Assembly (NCBI GenBank): GCA_012103475.1
Contig: WLWS01000002.1
Location: 62,001-126,000, forward strand
DNA: 64,000 nt
Source of the DNA: Gammaproteobacteria bacterium
GTDB taxonomy: Bacteria; Pseudomonadota; Gammaproteobacteria; Eutrophobiales; Eutrophobiaceae
Direction of reading: 5' to 3'
This document shows positions 48,773 through 58,633 of the stretch, piece by piece (positions within the stretch are counted from its first letter, which is position 1; each line of letters begins with the position of its first letter). The notes beneath the pieces were generated by a model. It was given only the letters and a program-made list of their open reading frames with translations, ran no database searches and had not been told where the DNA came from. The translations under genes were made by a program, and so were the position numbers.

Positions 48773-49459
48773 ATGCTCCGAGTAGCAGTGATAACTCTTT
48801 TTCCAGAGATGTTCAGTGCACTAACAGATTTTGGCGTGACTGGTAGAGCTGTAGAAAACGATTATCTCCAGCTTACCTTTTATAACCCTCGTGATTATAC
48901 GAGTGACATTCACAGAACAGTGGATGACAGACCTTACGGTGGCGGGCCGGGTATGGTGATGCGTTTTGAACCTCTGCTTGAAGCTATACAGCAGGCCAGA
49001 GAGGCACTTCCTGAGGCGAAAGTAGTCTATCTTTCACCTCAGGGAAAACGCTTAGAACAGAGTGATTTGAGCTTTTCCGAAAGTACTGCCGAGTGGATTT
49101 TCCTGGCAGGACGGTATGAAGGAGTCGATGAAAGACTCTTGCAATCGGAAGTTGATGCGGAGTGGTCAATCGGCGATTACGTTATTAGTGGTGGTGAATT
49201 AGCGGCTATGGTTGTTATTGACGCCCTGAGCAGACAGGTAGACGGAGTACTTGGGCATGAAGACTCAGCAGCACAGGATTCCTTTTTCGAGGGCTTACTG
49301 GATTGCCCACACTACACGCGTCCTGAGAGCGTATTTGGTCTTGATGTTCCGGCGGTATTACTTAGCGGGAATCATGAGAAAATCAGACAGTGGCGCAAAC
49401 AGCAGTCGCTGGGACGAACCTGGCTGAGACGACCGGATTTATTAAAAAAATTGAATTGA
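48773..49459 (+). CDS. trmD: tRNA (guanine-N1)-methyltransferase, C-terminus shifted out of frame
   Basis: 228 residues; methylates G37 of tRNAs with a SPOUT trefoil knot ([25 protein letters not shown]). The frame ends in LLKKLN then TGA after seven A (49444-49450). One more A would give [18 protein letters not shown] and a stop at 49516-49518, closely matching the usual TrmD C-terminus (LTEEQARLLAEF in E. coli). Core and knot are complete. Either the last 23 residues are truly lost, or made by slippage, or a base is miscalled. Confidence 0.93.
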   Translation: MLRVAVITLFPEMFSALTDFGVTGRAVENDYLQLTFYNPRDYTSDIHRTVDDRPYGGGPGMVMRFEPLLEAIQQAREALPEAKVVYLSPQGKRLEQSDLSFSESTAEWIFLAGRYEGVDERLLQSEVDAEWSIGDYVISGGELAAMVVIDALSRQVDGVLGHEDSAAQDSFFEGLLDCPHYTRPESVFGLDVPAVLLSGNHEKIRQWRKQQSLGRTWLRRPDLLKKLN

Positions 49460-49547
49460 ACGAAGAACAAAGTGCTTTGCTGGAAGAATTTATTCAACAG
49501 CAAGGTAAAAGTGAATAAGATAATTATTAATACAAGTGGAGCCAGTA

Positions 49548-49907
49548 ATGGGCAATATAATTGAACAATTAGAAGCTGAACAGATGACACGAGAGGTTCC
49601 GGACTTCGGGCCGGGAGACACGGTGATAGTTCAGGTCAAAGTAAAGGACGGCGAGCGCGAGCGTTTGCAGGCATTTGAAGGTGTTGTTATCGCCAAGAAA
49701 AATCGCGGCTTAAACTCGTCTTTTACGGTCAGGAAAATATCTTATGGCGAGGGGGTTGAGCGGGTTTTTCAAACCTACAGTCAGGCCATTGCTGAAATCG
49801 TAGTAAAGCGTCGAGGTGAAGTTCGCCAGGCCAAATTGTATTACATGAGAGAGTTGAGAGGCAAAGCGGCACGTATTAAAGAAAAACTGAAGCCTTCTAG
49901 TAAATAA
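49548..49907 (+). CDS. rplS: 50S ribosomal protein L19
   Basis: 119 residues. Start at [13 protein letters not shown] with GTGGAG upstream; an in-frame GTG at 49536 adds four non-family residues. Conserved [29 protein letters not shown] and [10 protein letters not shown] are intact. Last gene of the rpsP operon. Confidence 0.96.
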   Translation: MGNIIEQLEAEQMTREVPDFGPGDTVIVQVKVKDGERERLQAFEGVVIAKKNRGLNSSFTVRKISYGEGVERVFQTYSQAIAEIVVKRRGEVRQAKLYYMRELRGKAARIKEKLKPSSK

Positions 49908-49928
49908 TTATTTTCTGGACAGAATAAG

Positions 49929-49964
49929 CCTGGCTCGTTTTTGTACAATTACCAGCCAGGATTT
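49929..49964 (+). terminator. Possible terminator after rplS
   Basis: CCTGGCT (49929-49935) and AGCCAGG (49954-49960) pair around an 18-base loop, followed by ATTTT. The loop is long and the T run short, so strength is doubtful. Confidence 0.4.
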
Positions 49965-50014
49965 TCAGCCAACAATGTAGCATTCATTTTTGATTGGATT
50001 ATCCCCGGTTTTAC

Positions 50015-50926
50015 ATGAGCAAGGATAATACCGTTCTGCTGCAACAGTCTCAGACGATTATTGATAGCTTTCTTGACGCACTCTGGATGGAGCGTGGACT
50101 TAGCGAAAACACCCTTCAAGCATATAAAAGCGATCTCTATGCTTTTGCAGTATGGCTGACAAAGCGTCAAGCCAGTATAGTCGATGTGCAAACTATAGAA
50201 ATTCTGGATTATCTTGCTGAGCAGGGTACACGTTCTGCCAGAACATCCGCCCGAAGACTTTCCAGCCTGCGCAGGTTGTATGAGTACCTCGTCAGGGAAG
50301 GCAATATGTTGCATGATCCCGCAGCAAATGTAGAGTCACCACGCTTGGGCAGGCCTTTGCCAAAATCACTTACCGAAGATGAAGTGGAATCGCTGATACA
50401 AGCACCTGACACCAATACCGTTCTGGGACTGCGCGACAGGGCAATGCTTGAAGTTCTTTATGCGACAGGATTGAGGGTTTCTGAATTAGTTGGCCTGCGT
50501 CTTGGTCAGGTAAATTTACGTCAGGGTGTCGTACGTGTCATGGGTAAAGGCAATAAGGAACGTTTAGTGCCGTTAGGGGAAGAAGCTGTTTTTTGGCTTG
50601 AGAAGTATCAGAGTAGGGCGAGGGTCGAGCTTTTTAAAGAGGAAGCGAGTGATGTACTTTTCCCCAGTCAACGGGGACGGATGATGACCAGACAAACGTT
50701 CTGGCATGCAATTAAACGATATTCACAAATCGCGGGGATTCAGAAAAATTTATCTCCACACGTACTTCGACATGCTTTTGCTACTCATCTTTTAAATCAT
50801 GGCGCAGATCTCAGGGTTGTCCAGATGCTTCTTGGTCATAGTGATATATCGACCACTCAGATATACACACATATTGCACGGGAACGATTGAAAGAATTGC
50901 ATGCTGAGCACCATCCTCGAGGTTGA
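50015..50926 (+). CDS. xerD: Tyrosine recombinase XerD
   Basis: 303 residues from the ATG at 50015 (a TTG at 49994 is also in frame). Resolves chromosome dimers at dif with XerC. Closely parallels E. coli XerD: LDALWMERGLSENTLQAY, ATGLRVSELVGL (catalytic Arg), GKGNKERLVPLGEEA, HVLRHAFATHLL (His, Arg), GHSDISTTQIYTH with nucleophile Tyr284. Convergent with the following ATPase gene, 18 bases apart. Confidence 0.95.
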   Translation: MSKDNTVLLQQSQTIIDSFLDALWMERGLSENTLQAYKSDLYAFAVWLTKRQASIVDVQTIEILDYLAEQGTRSARTSARRLSSLRRLYEYLVREGNMLHDPAANVESPRLGRPLPKSLTEDEVESLIQAPDTNTVLGLRDRAMLEVLYATGLRVSELVGLRLGQVNLRQGVVRVMGKGNKERLVPLGEEAVFWLEKYQSRARVELFKEEASDVLFPSQRGRMMTRQTFWHAIKRYSQIAGIQKNLSPHVLRHAFATHLLNHGADLRVVQMLLGHSDISTTQIYTHIARERLKELHAEHHPRG

Positions 50927-50944
50927 GAGCTCGGTAGATTGCTA

Positions 50945-52738
50945 TTACTTGTTATCTTTCTGCGGGGGTATTACCGAATAGATTTCCTCTAGAGTGGTCA
51001 GCCCTTCAGCAATCTTTTGTGCTCCGCTTATCCTCAAATTTCTCATTCCCTGCTTTTCAGCAGCATTATGATATTCAGACAAATCTGTTGAGGTATTTAT
51101 CAGCTTACGAATGTTCCCATCAATCGGAAGGGCTTCGTATATACCGATTCGTCCCATATAGCCAGTATGACGACACTCGTCACAGCCGACGGCTTGATAG
51201 GTATTGTGTGGAATTTTAATTTTTGCCGGGAAGATAAGAGTTTGCCAGGCTCTGGTGTCGATTTTATTCTCAATCTTACAATGTGGGCAAAGGACCCGGA
51301 TAAGTCGTTGTGCTAATACACCGAGTAAGGTTGCTCCGACAAGGTAGGGCTGTGCACCAATTTCTATCAAACGAGTAATTGTCGCCGGAGCATCATTTGT
51401 ATGTAAACTTGATAAAACCAAATGCCCAGTCAAAGCAGCTTGTACGGCAACTTCTGCTGTCTCCTTGTCTCGTATTTCTCCAATCATGATGATGTCCGGA
51501 TCCTGCCTTAAAAGCGTTCTGACCCCGCTTGCGAAAGTTACATCAATGCCCGGTTGAACCTGCATCTGATTAAATTGTGAATCCACAAGTTCAATAGGAT
51601 CTTCTATTGTGCAGACATTTATTTCAGGGCGGGCAAGTTGTTTTAAAGCAGAATATAGTGTCGTGGTTTTGCCAGATCCGGTGGGACCGGTTACCAGAAT
51701 TATTCCATGAGGGTTATCGGCGAGTTCATTCCAACATTTCTGATCGTGACTGGTAAACCCCAGATCTGAAAAACTTTTCATAAGCATTTCAGGATCGAAA
51801 ATTCGCAAGACCAGTTTTTCGCCAAAAGTCGTTGGCATGGTGGAAAGACGCATTTCAACCTCATTGCCAGAAGGTGTTTTGGTCTTTACCCGACCATCCT
51901 GAGGGCGACGTTTATCTGTTACATCCATTCTTCCTAAAGATTTCAGACGACTGGTGATTGCACCCATTAGTCTGATAGGAAATTCATGAACCAGATGTAG
52001 CACCCCATCTATGCGAAATCGGACTTTGCCTTTGTCCCGGCGGGGCTCAAGGTGAATATCGCTGGCACGCTGTTCAAAGGCGAATTGTAACAACCAGTCA
52101 ACCAGACTGACGACATGCCTGTCATTGGCATCGGGCTCGCCGACTTTACCAACTTCCACCAGTTGTTCAAAGTTATGTAGTTGAGTTAAAGGCTTGTCCT
52201 CACTTTCTGATTCGGCTCCCAGCATGGATCGGCTCAGACCATAAAACTCAATAAGGTATCGGTCGAGGTCTTTTGGATTCACTACAACCCGTTTCACTTT
52301 CAGTTTGGCAATTCTTGCAAGCTCATTTTCCCATTGCGTAACGTAAGGTTCGGATGTGCCTACTGTCAGTAGGGTCTCTGAGACCATAACCGGGAGAATT
52401 TTAAGTTTTGCTGCGTAAGCCTGAGAAACGACGCTGGTGATTTTAGCGACATCCACTTTAAGCGGGTCTATCCGAAAATACTGCTGGGATGAAGATTCGG
52501 CCAGCCAACGTGTCAGCCTTTCCAGAGAGAGAGGGAAAGGCGGGTTTGCTACGCTCTGCCATCCCTGCTCAGCAATGATGACTAAGGGATGCTCATTTTC
52601 ATCTTCGTCAGAATTAGCTAGACGGGCATTCAACTGAGCCGCCTGTTGTTGACTGATAAGCTTATCTTTTTTCAGTCCTTTGAGGACGAACTCCAGAGTT
52701 AATTTACCATCTGATAAGGAATTAATTGCTGTATTCAT
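50945..52738 (-). CDS. GspE/PilB-type secretion or pilus assembly ATPase
   Basis: 597 residues. N-terminal MshEN-type domain (about 75-185), then the AAA-like ATPase core with GPTGSGKTTTLYS Walker A, the Asp box LVLSSLHTNDAPATI, Walker B (DIIMIGEIRD) and the tetracysteine zinc motif CPHC...CDEC. It powers pseudopilus or type IV pilus assembly in its family. No other pilus or type II secretion gene is adjacent, so the partner system cannot be assigned. Confidence 0.9.
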   Translation of the reverse strand: MNTAINSLSDGKLTLEFVLKGLKKDKLISQQQAAQLNARLANSDEDENEHPLVIIAEQGWQSVANPPFPLSLERLTRWLAESSSQQYFRIDPLKVDVAKITSVVSQAYAAKLKILPVMVSETLLTVGTSEPYVTQWENELARIAKLKVKRVVVNPKDLDRYLIEFYGLSRSMLGAESESEDKPLTQLHNFEQLVEVGKVGEPDANDRHVVSLVDWLLQFAFEQRASDIHLEPRRDKGKVRFRIDGVLHLVHEFPIRLMGAITSRLKSLGRMDVTDKRRPQDGRVKTKTPSGNEVEMRLSTMPTTFGEKLVLRIFDPEMLMKSFSDLGFTSHDQKCWNELADNPHGIILVTGPTGSGKTTTLYSALKQLARPEINVCTIEDPIELVDSQFNQMQVQPGIDVTFASGVRTLLRQDPDIIMIGEIRDKETAEVAVQAALTGHLVLSSLHTNDAPATITRLIEIGAQPYLVGATLLGVLAQRLIRVLCPHCKIENKIDTRAWQTLIFPAKIKIPHNTYQAVGCDECRHTGYMGRIGIYEALPIDGNIRKLINTSTDLSEYHNAAEKQGMRNLRISGAQKIAEGLTTLEEIYSVIPPQKDNK

Positions 52739-52864
52739 AGTTCAATAATTGAACAGACAAGCGATAAACAGGTCTGATAAAATATAGTTTAATTATGTGG
52801 TCTATGATCATAGCTGATTATGCTTGGGTTTTTGTGAACAAATTATATGGTATCGGGTAAATAT

Positions 52865-53578
52865 ATGAGATTAATCAAATTAATGACAGTTCTGCTCTGC
52901 TTTCAGTTTTCTGTAGTACAGGCGGAAATGACACCGGAAAGTGCAATTAGACAATCAATTTCAGGGACATTTCCTGAACTGGATATTACAAGTGTCAAGA
53001 AATCGGCTGTGAACGGACTATATGAAGTATTGCTTGGTCCTGATTTAGTGTATGCCAGTCCTGATGGACGGTATATTATTCAAGGTGACGTTATCGATCT
53101 AAAGCAAAAACGTAACCTGAGTGAATTAAAACGAGCTGGTCTACGACAACAATTGCTGGCAGATATTCCAGAAAACGAATACATCGAATACTCACCTGCC
53201 AAACCAGAGCATACAGTCTATGTTTTTACTGATATCGATTGTGGTTATTGTCGTAAATTACACAAGGATATGCAGGCTCTGAATAGAAGAGGTATTGCAG
53301 TAAGGTATCTTGCTTTTCCACGCTCTGGCATAGGAACGAAAACATCCAAACAAATGGAAGCCGTCTGGTGTTCTAGTAACCCGGCCAAGGCAATGAATGA
53401 AGCAAAACAAGGTATGCGGGTCGCTGATAAAACCTGTACTAACCCGGTCAGCCGTCATTTCAGACTTGGTCAGGATATGGGTGTGAGAGGTACACCGGCA
53501 ATTTATACAGAACAAGGTCAATCCTTGTCTGGCTATTTACCACCAGATAAACTGCTTCAGGCTTTAAATAGTCAGTAG
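52865..53578 (+). CDS. dsbC: Thiol:disulfide interchange protein DsbC
   Basis: 237 residues from the ATG at 52865, which places a 20-residue signal (cleavage after VVQA) at the N-terminus; the ATG at 52847 is in frame but lacks a better site. Dimerisation domain (about 21-80), linker, thioredoxin fold with CGYC (Cys126, Cys129) and cis-Pro in GTPAIY. Periplasmic disulfide isomerase. In E. coli dsbC follows xerD; here one gene is inserted between them. Overlaps the convergent DUF3108 gene by seven bases. Confidence 0.94.
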   Translation: MRLIKLMTVLLCFQFSVVQAEMTPESAIRQSISGTFPELDITSVKKSAVNGLYEVLLGPDLVYASPDGRYIIQGDVIDLKQKRNLSELKRAGLRQQLLADIPENEYIEYSPAKPEHTVYVFTDIDCGYCRKLHKDMQALNRRGIAVRYLAFPRSGIGTKTSKQMEAVWCSSNPAKAMNEAKQGMRVADKTCTNPVSRHFRLGQDMGVRGTPAIYTEQGQSLSGYLPPDKLLQALNSQ

Positions 53579-54306
53579 CCCAGACCCTGAAGTGAATTGA
53601 TGAGCGCTGTTGTTACTTTTCCGTCTTTCTCGATATTCTCCACCTTTATCGGCAAGTAACCGAGGTTTTTCGCACACCAGAGCGTGCTCTTTCTTCGACT
53701 GTTTGGCTTGTGGCGCTCCAGTTTCACTGTTTCAAATTTTCCTATTGGCGTATCAATCGTTTCATCGCCAAGAATTTCAAAATTATAAACTTTGGTTTTG
53801 CCGCCATCTGCAACTGTATAGAGTAACTCCTCTTTACCCGCTTCCAGGTCATACATGATCGCCAGTTGGTACAAGAGCTTATCCATAACATTAGGAGAAG
53901 TCGGCATTTTCCAGGAAGAACCATCGATTGAGTTTGTGATTTTGTTACTTTGCCAGTCGAATGCTATTTTTACTTTCCTGCTTTTCTTGCCACCACTATG
54001 GTCATAGTAATAGTCAATAGGGGTGAGTTTTTTGTCATCGAAACGCCATCTGCTGGTTTCAATAATATGGTCTTTACGAAACAGTGAAATAAAGCCGGTG
54101 GTGCGTGTTTCTGAGTAATACTGATATATTCCATCTTCCGTTCGAGTAAACTTTCGGTTCATTTTCGCGATTTTTGCACCCTTCATGAGAATTGAATATT
54201 CAGCTTCGAACAGGTTTGGTTTTTCTTCTTGCGTATACACGAGACCAGAAAAACTGCTCATAAAAGCGAAGGTTACAATTGTTATAATCCTGAACATATT
54301 ACACAC
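53572..54306 (-). CDS. DUF3108 family periplasmic protein
   Basis: 244 residues with an N-terminal secretion signal (about 1-25). Family pattern visible: FEAEYSILMKGAKIAKMNRKF, YYSETRTTGFISLF, LLYQLAIMYDLEAG, DTPIGKFETVKLER, LWCAKNLGYLPIKVE. Beta-rich, no catalytic motif; function unknown. Divergent from hldE. Confidence 0.88.
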   Translation of the reverse strand: MCNMFRIITIVTFAFMSSFSGLVYTQEEKPNLFEAEYSILMKGAKIAKMNRKFTRTEDGIYQYYSETRTTGFISLFRKDHIIETSRWRFDDKKLTPIDYYYDHSGGKKSRKVKIAFDWQSNKITNSIDGSSWKMPTSPNVMDKLLYQLAIMYDLEAGKEELLYTVADGGKTKVYNFEILGDETIDTPIGKFETVKLERHKPNSRRKSTLWCAKNLGYLPIKVENIEKDGKVTTALINSLQGLGY

Positions 54307-54373
54307 TATGACATTATCCCTATGTTAAGATTCAACTTTCTGTATTTGAATATAGAAAATACGGTAATTTTTT

Positions 54374-55828
54374 ATGATGATTGATTATTTTTTACCTGCC
54401 GAGGGTAGAACTGTCCTTGTAGTCGGTGATGTTATTCTTGATCGATATTTATATGGCAGAACTGATCGCATTTCCCCTGAAGCCCCGGTTCCGGTTGTAA
54501 AAGTCGAAAAAACTGAAGAACGTCTGGGAGGGGCGGCAAACGTTGCTGCAAATATTAGGGCTCTGGGCCTCGATGTGCAACTTATTGGTGTTACGGGTGA
54601 TGATAGTTATGCTGATATTTTATCAAATAAGCTAAGTGATATTGGCGTTAATTATGATTTTATCCGACAGGAGAGTTTTCCGACCGTTACTAAACTCCGT
54701 GTACTAAGTCAAAACCAGCAATTGCTGAGGCTCGACTACGAAGATGATTCTGATAAAGTCGATTTGTCCTTGCTTAGTAATATTTACAAAAAACACCTCG
54801 ACAGCGCAGCTATTATTGTGCTGTCAGACTATGCAAAAGGAAGTTTGAAATTCACCAGCGATTTTATTCAACAAGCATCTCGCAAAAATATTATTACGCT
54901 TGTCGATCCGAAAGGCAGCGATTTTAGCCCTTATAAAGGTGCAACCTTGCTGACGCCTAATCTTAAGGAATTTGAAGCAGTAGTAGGGGACTGCTCCGAT
55001 GAAGAAGATATTGTGAGTAATGCAAAAGATCTTTGTGCGGAGCTTGAACTCGGAAGCCTTTTGGTGACCAGAGGCGGGGATGGAATGAGCTATTTCGATG
55101 CCAAAAACAACAAGATTTTGCACCTGCCAGCACGTTCGCATGAAGTTTTCGATGTTACAGGGGCAGGTGACACAGTCATCGCAACGTTAGCAGCCGCACT
55201 GGCGTCCTCTCATACGATAGAACAGGCCATATATTTTGCTAATACGGCGGCTGCTCTGGTAATAAAGAAAATTGGAACTGCGAGTGTAACACCTGAAGAG
55301 CTGAATAAAAGTATTGATGAAAATAATGATACTACAACGAAAGGATCCGTTTTAAGCGAAGCTCAATTAGCAGACACCTTGGCGAGAGCACGTGCAAGAC
55401 ACGAAAAAATAGTGATGACCAACGGTTGCTTTGATCTTCTGCATGCTGGTCATATTGATTATTTGGAGAAAGCGAAAGCCTTAGGAGACCGTTTGCTTGT
55501 TGCGGTAAATAGTGATGAGTCAGTCAGAGATCTAAAAGGTGATAGCCGGCCAATCAATAGCGTCGATAATCGTATGCTCGTTCTAGCCGGACTCGAAGCG
55601 ACAGACTGGGTTTGCCCGTTTTCAGAAAATACACCGGAAAGATTAATCGAACTGGTAAAACCTGATGTGCTGGTTAAAGGCTCAGATTATGCTGTGGATC
55701 AAATTGCCGGTGCTGACTTTGTTATGGCCCGCGGTGGTGAAGTCGTAACCATTGAGATAGAAAATACATCTTCGACAAGTAGCATAGTGGAAACAATATT
55801 GACTATGCATGGGAGTAACGACGAGTGA
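54374..55828 (+). CDS. hldE: Bifunctional heptose-7-phosphate kinase / heptose-1-phosphate adenylyltransferase
   Basis: 484 residues. N-terminal ribokinase-like kinase domain (1 to about 315; VVGDVILDRYLYG, DVTGAGDTVIATLAAAL) and C-terminal nucleotidyltransferase (about 345-484; TNGCFDLLHAGHIDYLEKA with the HxGH motif). It makes ADP-D-glycero-manno-heptose for LPS inner core, in the cytosol. Overlaps hldD by four bases. Confidence 0.96.
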   Translation: MMIDYFLPAEGRTVLVVGDVILDRYLYGRTDRISPEAPVPVVKVEKTEERLGGAANVAANIRALGLDVQLIGVTGDDSYADILSNKLSDIGVNYDFIRQESFPTVTKLRVLSQNQQLLRLDYEDDSDKVDLSLLSNIYKKHLDSAAIIVLSDYAKGSLKFTSDFIQQASRKNIITLVDPKGSDFSPYKGATLLTPNLKEFEAVVGDCSDEEDIVSNAKDLCAELELGSLLVTRGGDGMSYFDAKNNKILHLPARSHEVFDVTGAGDTVIATLAAALASSHTIEQAIYFANTAAALVIKKIGTASVTPEELNKSIDENNDTTTKGSVLSEAQLADTLARARARHEKIVMTNGCFDLLHAGHIDYLEKAKALGDRLLVAVNSDESVRDLKGDSRPINSVDNRMLVLAGLEATDWVCPFSENTPERLIELVKPDVLVKGSDYAVDQIAGADFVMARGGEVVTIEIENTSSTSSIVETILTMHGSNDE

Positions 55829-56763
55829 TAGTTGTTACCGGGGGTAAAGGATTTATTGGCAACAACCTGGTAAGAGCGTTAAACGATAGAGGAATTGACG
55901 ATATTATTGTTGTAGATTCGGACGATGATGTTGAAAAGAATGATTTGTCTTCATGCACTGTTCGAGATTTTGTGAGTATCGATGACTTTAGGGAGATGTT
56001 GATCTCCCACGATTGTCCTTTTGATATAGATATGATCTTTCATCAGGGAGCCTGTACTGATACTACAGAAAGCGACAGGACGTATATGTTGGACATTAAC
56101 TACAATTACTCTGTGCAGTTATTCGAATATTGTGAGCGAATTCAGATTCCTTTGATATATGCATCTAGCGCTGCCGTCTATGGAAATAGCAAAAGCTTTT
56201 TGGAACAGCCTGAGTTTGAAAAACCGATTAATGTTTATGCTGAATCAAAATTGCTATTTGACAATTATGTTCGAAGCAAGATTGGCATGACTGATTTTCA
56301 AGTTGTTGGTCTGAGATACTTCAATGTTTTCGGTCCGAGAGAGTCACATAAAGGACATATGGCCAGCGTGGCTTTTCATTTGAACCGACAATTACTCGAT
56401 AGTGGCGAAATGCGATTGTTTAGGGGAACAGATGGATATGAAGAGGGCGAGCAGCAGCGTGATTTTGTGCACGTCGACGATGCCGTTTCAGTAAACTTAT
56501 GGTTCATGGACAACACTGATATGTCTGGAGTTTTTAATGTAGGTAGCGGCCAGTCTCGAACATTCAATGCTGTTGCTCAAAGTGTAAAAAGCTGGCATCA
56601 AAATGGAAAGATTGAATATATTGACTTCCCTGAGAAACTAATAGGTAAATATCAGAGTTATACTCAGGCTGATTTAACTCGCTTACGTAAGGCAGGCTGT
56701 AATCACAAGTTTAAAGAACTGGAAAAAGGCATGAGTGAATACCTTAACTGGTTGAATCCATAA
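55825..56763 (+). CDS. hldD: ADP-L-glycero-D-manno-heptose 6-epimerase
   Basis: 312 residues, NAD(P)-dependent short-chain epimerase. GGKGFIGNNL nucleotide-binding motif at the N-terminus, YxxxK as YAESK, and family segments HQGACTDTTE, GLRYFNVFGPRE, QQRDFVHVDD. A GTG start overlaps the hldE stop (GTGA). Supplies ADP-L-glycero-heptose for LPS core. Confidence 0.96.
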   Translation: MIVVTGGKGFIGNNLVRALNDRGIDDIIVVDSDDDVEKNDLSSCTVRDFVSIDDFREMLISHDCPFDIDMIFHQGACTDTTESDRTYMLDINYNYSVQLFEYCERIQIPLIYASSAAVYGNSKSFLEQPEFEKPINVYAESKLLFDNYVRSKIGMTDFQVVGLRYFNVFGPRESHKGHMASVAFHLNRQLLDSGEMRLFRGTDGYEEGEQQRDFVHVDDAVSVNLWFMDNTDMSGVFNVGSGQSRTFNAVAQSVKSWHQNGKIEYIDFPEKLIGKYQSYTQADLTRLRKAGCNHKFKELEKGMSEYLNWLNP

Positions 56764-56796
56764 ATAAGCTGAATAAAGACTGGTTGCGATATAAAT

Positions 56797-58062
56797 TTGA
56801 GATATATATATACTTTCATACTCTTTTTGTTGCTTCCTCTCACTCTAATTCGATTGTCAGTTCTGATGTTAGGGTATCCTGGCTATCGTTCGAGATGGAT
56901 GCAGCGCCTGGGTCTGTATAGCGATGCGAATTTGGGCTCTCCTGCCATTTGGGTTCATGCGGTTTCAGTGGGTGAAGTAGAAGCTGCCGTGCAGTTAATC
57001 AAAGCTATAAAAATCAAATACCCAGATCATCGGGTAGTTATCACGACGGTGACACCCACGGGTGCCGAGACTGTCGTAACGAGATTTTCAGATCAGATTC
57101 GTCATTACTATCTACCTTACGATTTGCCCTATGCAGTTAAGTCTTTTCTGCGACATATTCGCCCGGTTGCAGGTGTAATTATGGAAACAGAAATCTGGCC
57201 TAATCTATACCATCATGCTGATGCCACTGATATTCCAATATTATTGGTTAACGCCCGCATTTCTGATGCCTCTTTTAAAGGCTATATGAGGATAAAGCGA
57301 TTAACCAGAGAAACGCTGTGTAAAACAAAACTTGTAGCATCTCAAAGCATACTCGATGGAGAGAGGTTTCTGGCTTTGGGTTGTGAAAAAGACAAACTTA
57401 AAGTAGTTGACAACCTGAAGTACGATCTGGAAGTAAAAAAAGACCTCAGAGAACAAGCTGAAATACTGAAAAGAGATTATTTTTCAGGAAGACCTGTCTG
57501 GATTGCGGCAAGCACCCATGAGGGAGAAGAGGAGCTGGCTTTATCTGTTCATAAAAAATTACTGTCAAATAATCGGGAAGCGGTTTTAATCATCGCTCCA
57601 CGTCACCCTCAGAGATTCGAAAGGGTACATGGGATTTGTATGGAGAACGATTTCAAAGTTACAAGAAAGAGCGCTTCTGACAGGTTTACGCAGGAAATGA
57701 AAGTTTTTTTGCTGGATAGTCTGGGGGATTTACCGCTCTATTATGCTGTGGCTAATCTTGCCTTCGTAGGCGGGAGTCTGGTTCAAGTGGGAGGGCACAA
57801 CCTTCTGGAACCGGCAAGTGTGGAAACCACAATTATTACCGGGCCACACACTTTTAATTTTAAGGATGTGGTAGAAAAACTTCGGTCTGCAGACGCCTTA
57901 TATACAGTAGCTGATGAAGCGGAACTTGAAGAAAAAGTACTTTCTATGTTCGCATCACCGGAGAGAGCTAAGTTAATGTCAGATAATGCCTTGCGAGTCC
58001 TTGAAGAAAATCGAGGGGGGACTAACCAGACTCTTGAACTAATAAGCGAACATATAAATTGA
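56797..58062 (+). CDS. waaA: Kdo transferase
   Basis: 421 residues. Adds Kdo to lipid A precursor at the inner membrane. A hydrophobic N-terminal anchor (about 3-25), then PAIWVHAVSVGEVEAA, VVITTVTPTGAETV, METEIWPNLYHH, NARISDASFKGY and GGHNLLEPAS of glycosyltransferase family 30. A TTG start is needed to include the anchor. Third gene of the LPS-core group; ribosome-binding site weak. Confidence 0.94.
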   Translation: MRYIYTFILFLLLPLTLIRLSVLMLGYPGYRSRWMQRLGLYSDANLGSPAIWVHAVSVGEVEAAVQLIKAIKIKYPDHRVVITTVTPTGAETVVTRFSDQIRHYYLPYDLPYAVKSFLRHIRPVAGVIMETEIWPNLYHHADATDIPILLVNARISDASFKGYMRIKRLTRETLCKTKLVASQSILDGERFLALGCEKDKLKVVDNLKYDLEVKKDLREQAEILKRDYFSGRPVWIAASTHEGEEELALSVHKKLLSNNREAVLIIAPRHPQRFERVHGICMENDFKVTRKSASDRFTQEMKVFLLDSLGDLPLYYAVANLAFVGGSLVQVGGHNLLEPASVETTIITGPHTFNFKDVVEKLRSADALYTVADEAELEEKVLSMFASPERAKLMSDNALRVLEENRGGTNQTLELISEHIN

Positions 58063-58192
58063 ACTTGTACTAAGCTTACTATCTAAGAATTATAATGGAC
58101 GAGTATTCAGTTTTTATTGATTTTTTATATGTAATAAGCGTGTAATTTGATAGCATGCCGTGCGAATTAGACGCAAATTGGAGAGGAATAGA

Positions 58193-58570
58193 ATGCGAAT
58201 AATTAGATTATTTGTTTTATCAGCGCTGGTTATTGTTTCAGGTATTGTTTCAGCCAACGACTATCCAACTATCGAGACCGTTCGGTATGTTGTGAATTGT
58301 ATGGTAGACAATGGCGGACAAAACGAAGAAAACCTGTACGCCTGCACCTGTCGATTCGATGCTATTAGTAAAGCCGTGACTTTTCAGCAATACGAAGATG
58401 TTTCCGTTTTTGTTCGGAATAAGGCGATGCCAGGTGAAAAAGGCGCAGTCTTTCGAGATCTCGGTAACGCGACCAAAGGAGTACGTGCAAAATATGAAGC
58501 TGCGGTAAAGACAGCGGAGGACAATTGCCCGATCGCCAAACGTGTTACGAGATCGGTAAAGGATAAATAG
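58193..58570 (+). CDS. Small Cys-rich periplasmic protein near quinoprotein genes
   Basis: 125 residues from the ATG at 58193, preceded by GGAGAGG seven bases upstream. Signal peptide ends near SANDY (about 21). The mature part has four cysteines (NCM, ACTC, NCP) in a V..C...NGGQ...LY.C.C..D pattern. I recall similar proteins beside PQQ methanol dehydrogenase genes but know no name or function. Convergent with the SoxYZ-like gene. A haem-binding CxxCH motif is absent. Confidence 0.65.
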   Translation: MRIIRLFVLSALVIVSGIVSANDYPTIETVRYVVNCMVDNGGQNEENLYACTCRFDAISKAVTFQQYEDVSVFVRNKAMPGEKGAVFRDLGNATKGVRAKYEAAVKTAEDNCPIAKRVTRSVKDK

Positions 58571-58586
58571 ACAGGATTAAACCAGG

Positions 58587-58618
58587 AGTGGAAGAACAGC
58601 TTTTGCTATTCTTCCACT
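58587..58618. terminator. Symmetric hairpin between convergent genes
   Basis: AGTGGAAGAA (58587-58596) and TTCTTCCACT (58609-58618) with an inner AGC/GCT pairing and TTTT loop. It lies between two convergent stop codons. No clear T run, so it may act as an RNA 3' end protector or a bidirectional terminator. Confidence 0.55.
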
Positions 58619-58633
58619 TACCTGAAGTTGTGT

